Source: Candidatus Saccharimonadota bacterium (GTDB lineage Bacteria; Patescibacteriota; Saccharimonadia; Saccharimonadales; Saccharimonadaceae). Taken from it: a stretch of 42,326 nucleotides of DNA. The stretch lies in assembly GCA_017421325.1 (NCBI GenBank), contig JAFOJO010000013.1, positions 1-42,326 on the forward strand, given 5' to 3'. Both the position numbers and the translations under genes were made by a program. The notes below the pieces were generated by a model, which saw nothing but the letters and a program-made list of their open reading frames with translations, was not told where the DNA came from and did no database searches. Numbering within the stretch: position 1 is the first letter of the stretch; each line of letters opens with the position of its first letter. Below, piece by piece: positions 41,786 to 42,326 of the stretch.

Positions 41786-41930
41786 GTGCAATTATTCAAC
41801 AATAGAAAAATGTGCCAACATTTTTAGTATTTTATTATAGGCCTAACAGTAGAAATGGCGCCGTGAGGTGTCCGCTGTTGGGCTATTGGCACAATTGTTG
41901 GATAATTGCACCCCTTGCGGTGCCATTTTT
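41786..41930 (+). ncRNA. Rod-shaped structured RNA with terminator, candidate new RNA
   Basis: GTGCAATTATTCAACAAT (41786-41803) pairs with 41894-41911: 18 pairs, one of them G-U. Inside, TGTGCCAA (41811-41818) pairs with TTGGCACA (41886-41893), and TAGGCCTAACAG (41838-41849) with CTGTTGGGCTA (41875-41885). The apical stem GGCGCC/GGTGTCC has a GTGA (GNRA) tetraloop. All bulges lie on the 5' side (7 and about 19 nt). The outer 3' strand runs into a terminator (GCACC...GGTGC then CATTTTT, ending 41930), so folding could switch termination. I do not recognise it as SRP, 6S, tmRNA or RNase P RNA. Confidence 0.7.
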
Positions 41931-41996
41931 GTATAAAACCCCGTTTACTCAAAGTGGCACCACAAAGACTAAATAATTAAACAGGGTAATACATAT

Positions 41997-42326
41997 ATGA
42001 GCCATAAAACTCAAACAAATAGCTACACAGAATTCTTCTATCATTTCTTTAGAAAAACTCTAGTCGTTTCTTTGCCTCTCCTTGTTGCAGTTGCCCTTAT
42101 CTTTGGCTTTACTCTTCACTCCTCCGCCGAAGTAAGTAGCGGTACGGATAATATAAGCCTCACTCTCTCTACTTCATGTACGGTAAATGCAGCAGTCACA
42201 ATAGCACATGAAACTAGTCTACATGGTGGTCAAATGGATAATAATGTAGGTAATACTAAACTCAGTGCCTTTTGTAATGATAATAATGGCTATAGTATCT
42301 ATGCAGTAGGTAGTAGTGGAGATATA
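41997..42326 (+). CDS. Surface protein, N-terminal part (runs off the window)
   Basis: 110 residues to the window edge, still open. A cytoplasmic start (MSHKTQTNSY) is followed by a hydrophobic segment (LVVSLPLLVAVALIFGFTL) and a Ser/Thr/Asn-rich beta ectodomain (DNISLTLSTSCTVNAAV, then NNGYSIYAVGSSGD). The last part echoes the TDSYTGYTLSIAAQSGD of the DGR target protein. It may be a related FISUMP-type or other surface protein. A structured RNA with a terminator precedes it. Confidence 0.7.
   Translation, partial: MSHKTQTNSYTEFFYHFFRKTLVVSLPLLVAVALIFGFTLHSSAEVSSGTDNISLTLSTSCTVNAAVTIAHETSLHGGQMDNNVGNTKLSAFCNDNNGYSIYAVGSSGDI

Noticed and set aside
41786-41930. SRP (4.5S) RNA
   Set aside because: A rod shape with a tetraloop fits loosely, but the conserved GGAA-type tip and AGCAG/CAGG asymmetric loop are missing.
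1-42326. CRISPR array or cas genes
   Set aside because: No regularly spaced direct repeats and no Cas-like proteins were seen on either strand.
1-42326. UGA read as glycine (code 25)
   Set aside because: UGA terminates genes at coupled overlaps (17787-17790, 30971-30978) and recognised proteins end at expected lengths, so the standard bacterial code applies.

Overview
The window looks like the chromosome of an ultrasmall Patescibacteria/CPR bacterium, most likely Saccharibacteria (TM7). This is an inference from compact, overlapping housekeeping genes (tsaE, tsaB, lepA, pnp, rpsO, truB, recX, recA, murB, folD, tpiA), many small membrane or surface proteins, a FISUMP-type surface protein, and a diversity-generating retroelement (DGR). 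UGA is used as stop in overlapping genes (for example 17787-17790 and 30971-30978), so the code is standard rather than the UGA=Gly code of Gracilibacteria.

Layout. 1-720: end of tsaE and a short tsaB, separated by a 159-bp palindrome. 759-2801: a three-gene surface operon (minus) ending in a fibro-slime/PA14-like protein. 2996-9983: lepA, unknown genes, pnp with a phosphoribosyltransferase-like gene, and rpsO. 10016-16084: truB, a PRC-barrel gene, the recA-nudix-recX operon, murB and folD. truB and murB each carry an in-frame palindromic insertion. 16085-21388: a complete DGR with template repeat (TR), reverse transcriptase, an HTH/Avd-like accessory gene, two hairpins, and a variable repeat (VR) forming the C-terminus of a 785-residue FISUMP surface protein. 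21549-25840: three further surface or envelope genes. 26052-26222: tRNA-His and tRNA-Gly.

26205-39079: a 12.9-kb integrative element inserted at the 3' end of tRNA-Gly. It is bounded by an exact 19-bp direct repeat. It has a large serine recombinase, a primase-helicase and small phage-like genes on the minus strand. Its cargo comprises two S51 peptidases, an RBBP9-like hydrolase, a C39-like peptidase, EamA and YgjV membrane proteins, a deoxyribosyltransferase-like protein, a NIF3-like domain and a metallo-beta-lactamase-fold protein. 39146-42326: chromosomal genes again (tpiA, a eukaryotic-type PMM-like phosphatase), a rod-shaped structured RNA with a terminator, and the start of another surface protein.

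How it works together. The DGR should rewrite adenine-templated positions in the displayed end of a surface protein, which fits an epibiont that must bind changing hosts. The neighbouring surface genes support an envelope or adhesion locus. A recurrent expression signature is a TATAAT-like -10 box ending 6-7 nt before the ATG (15 genes counted), implying common leaderless transcription both in the chromosome and in the element's cargo.
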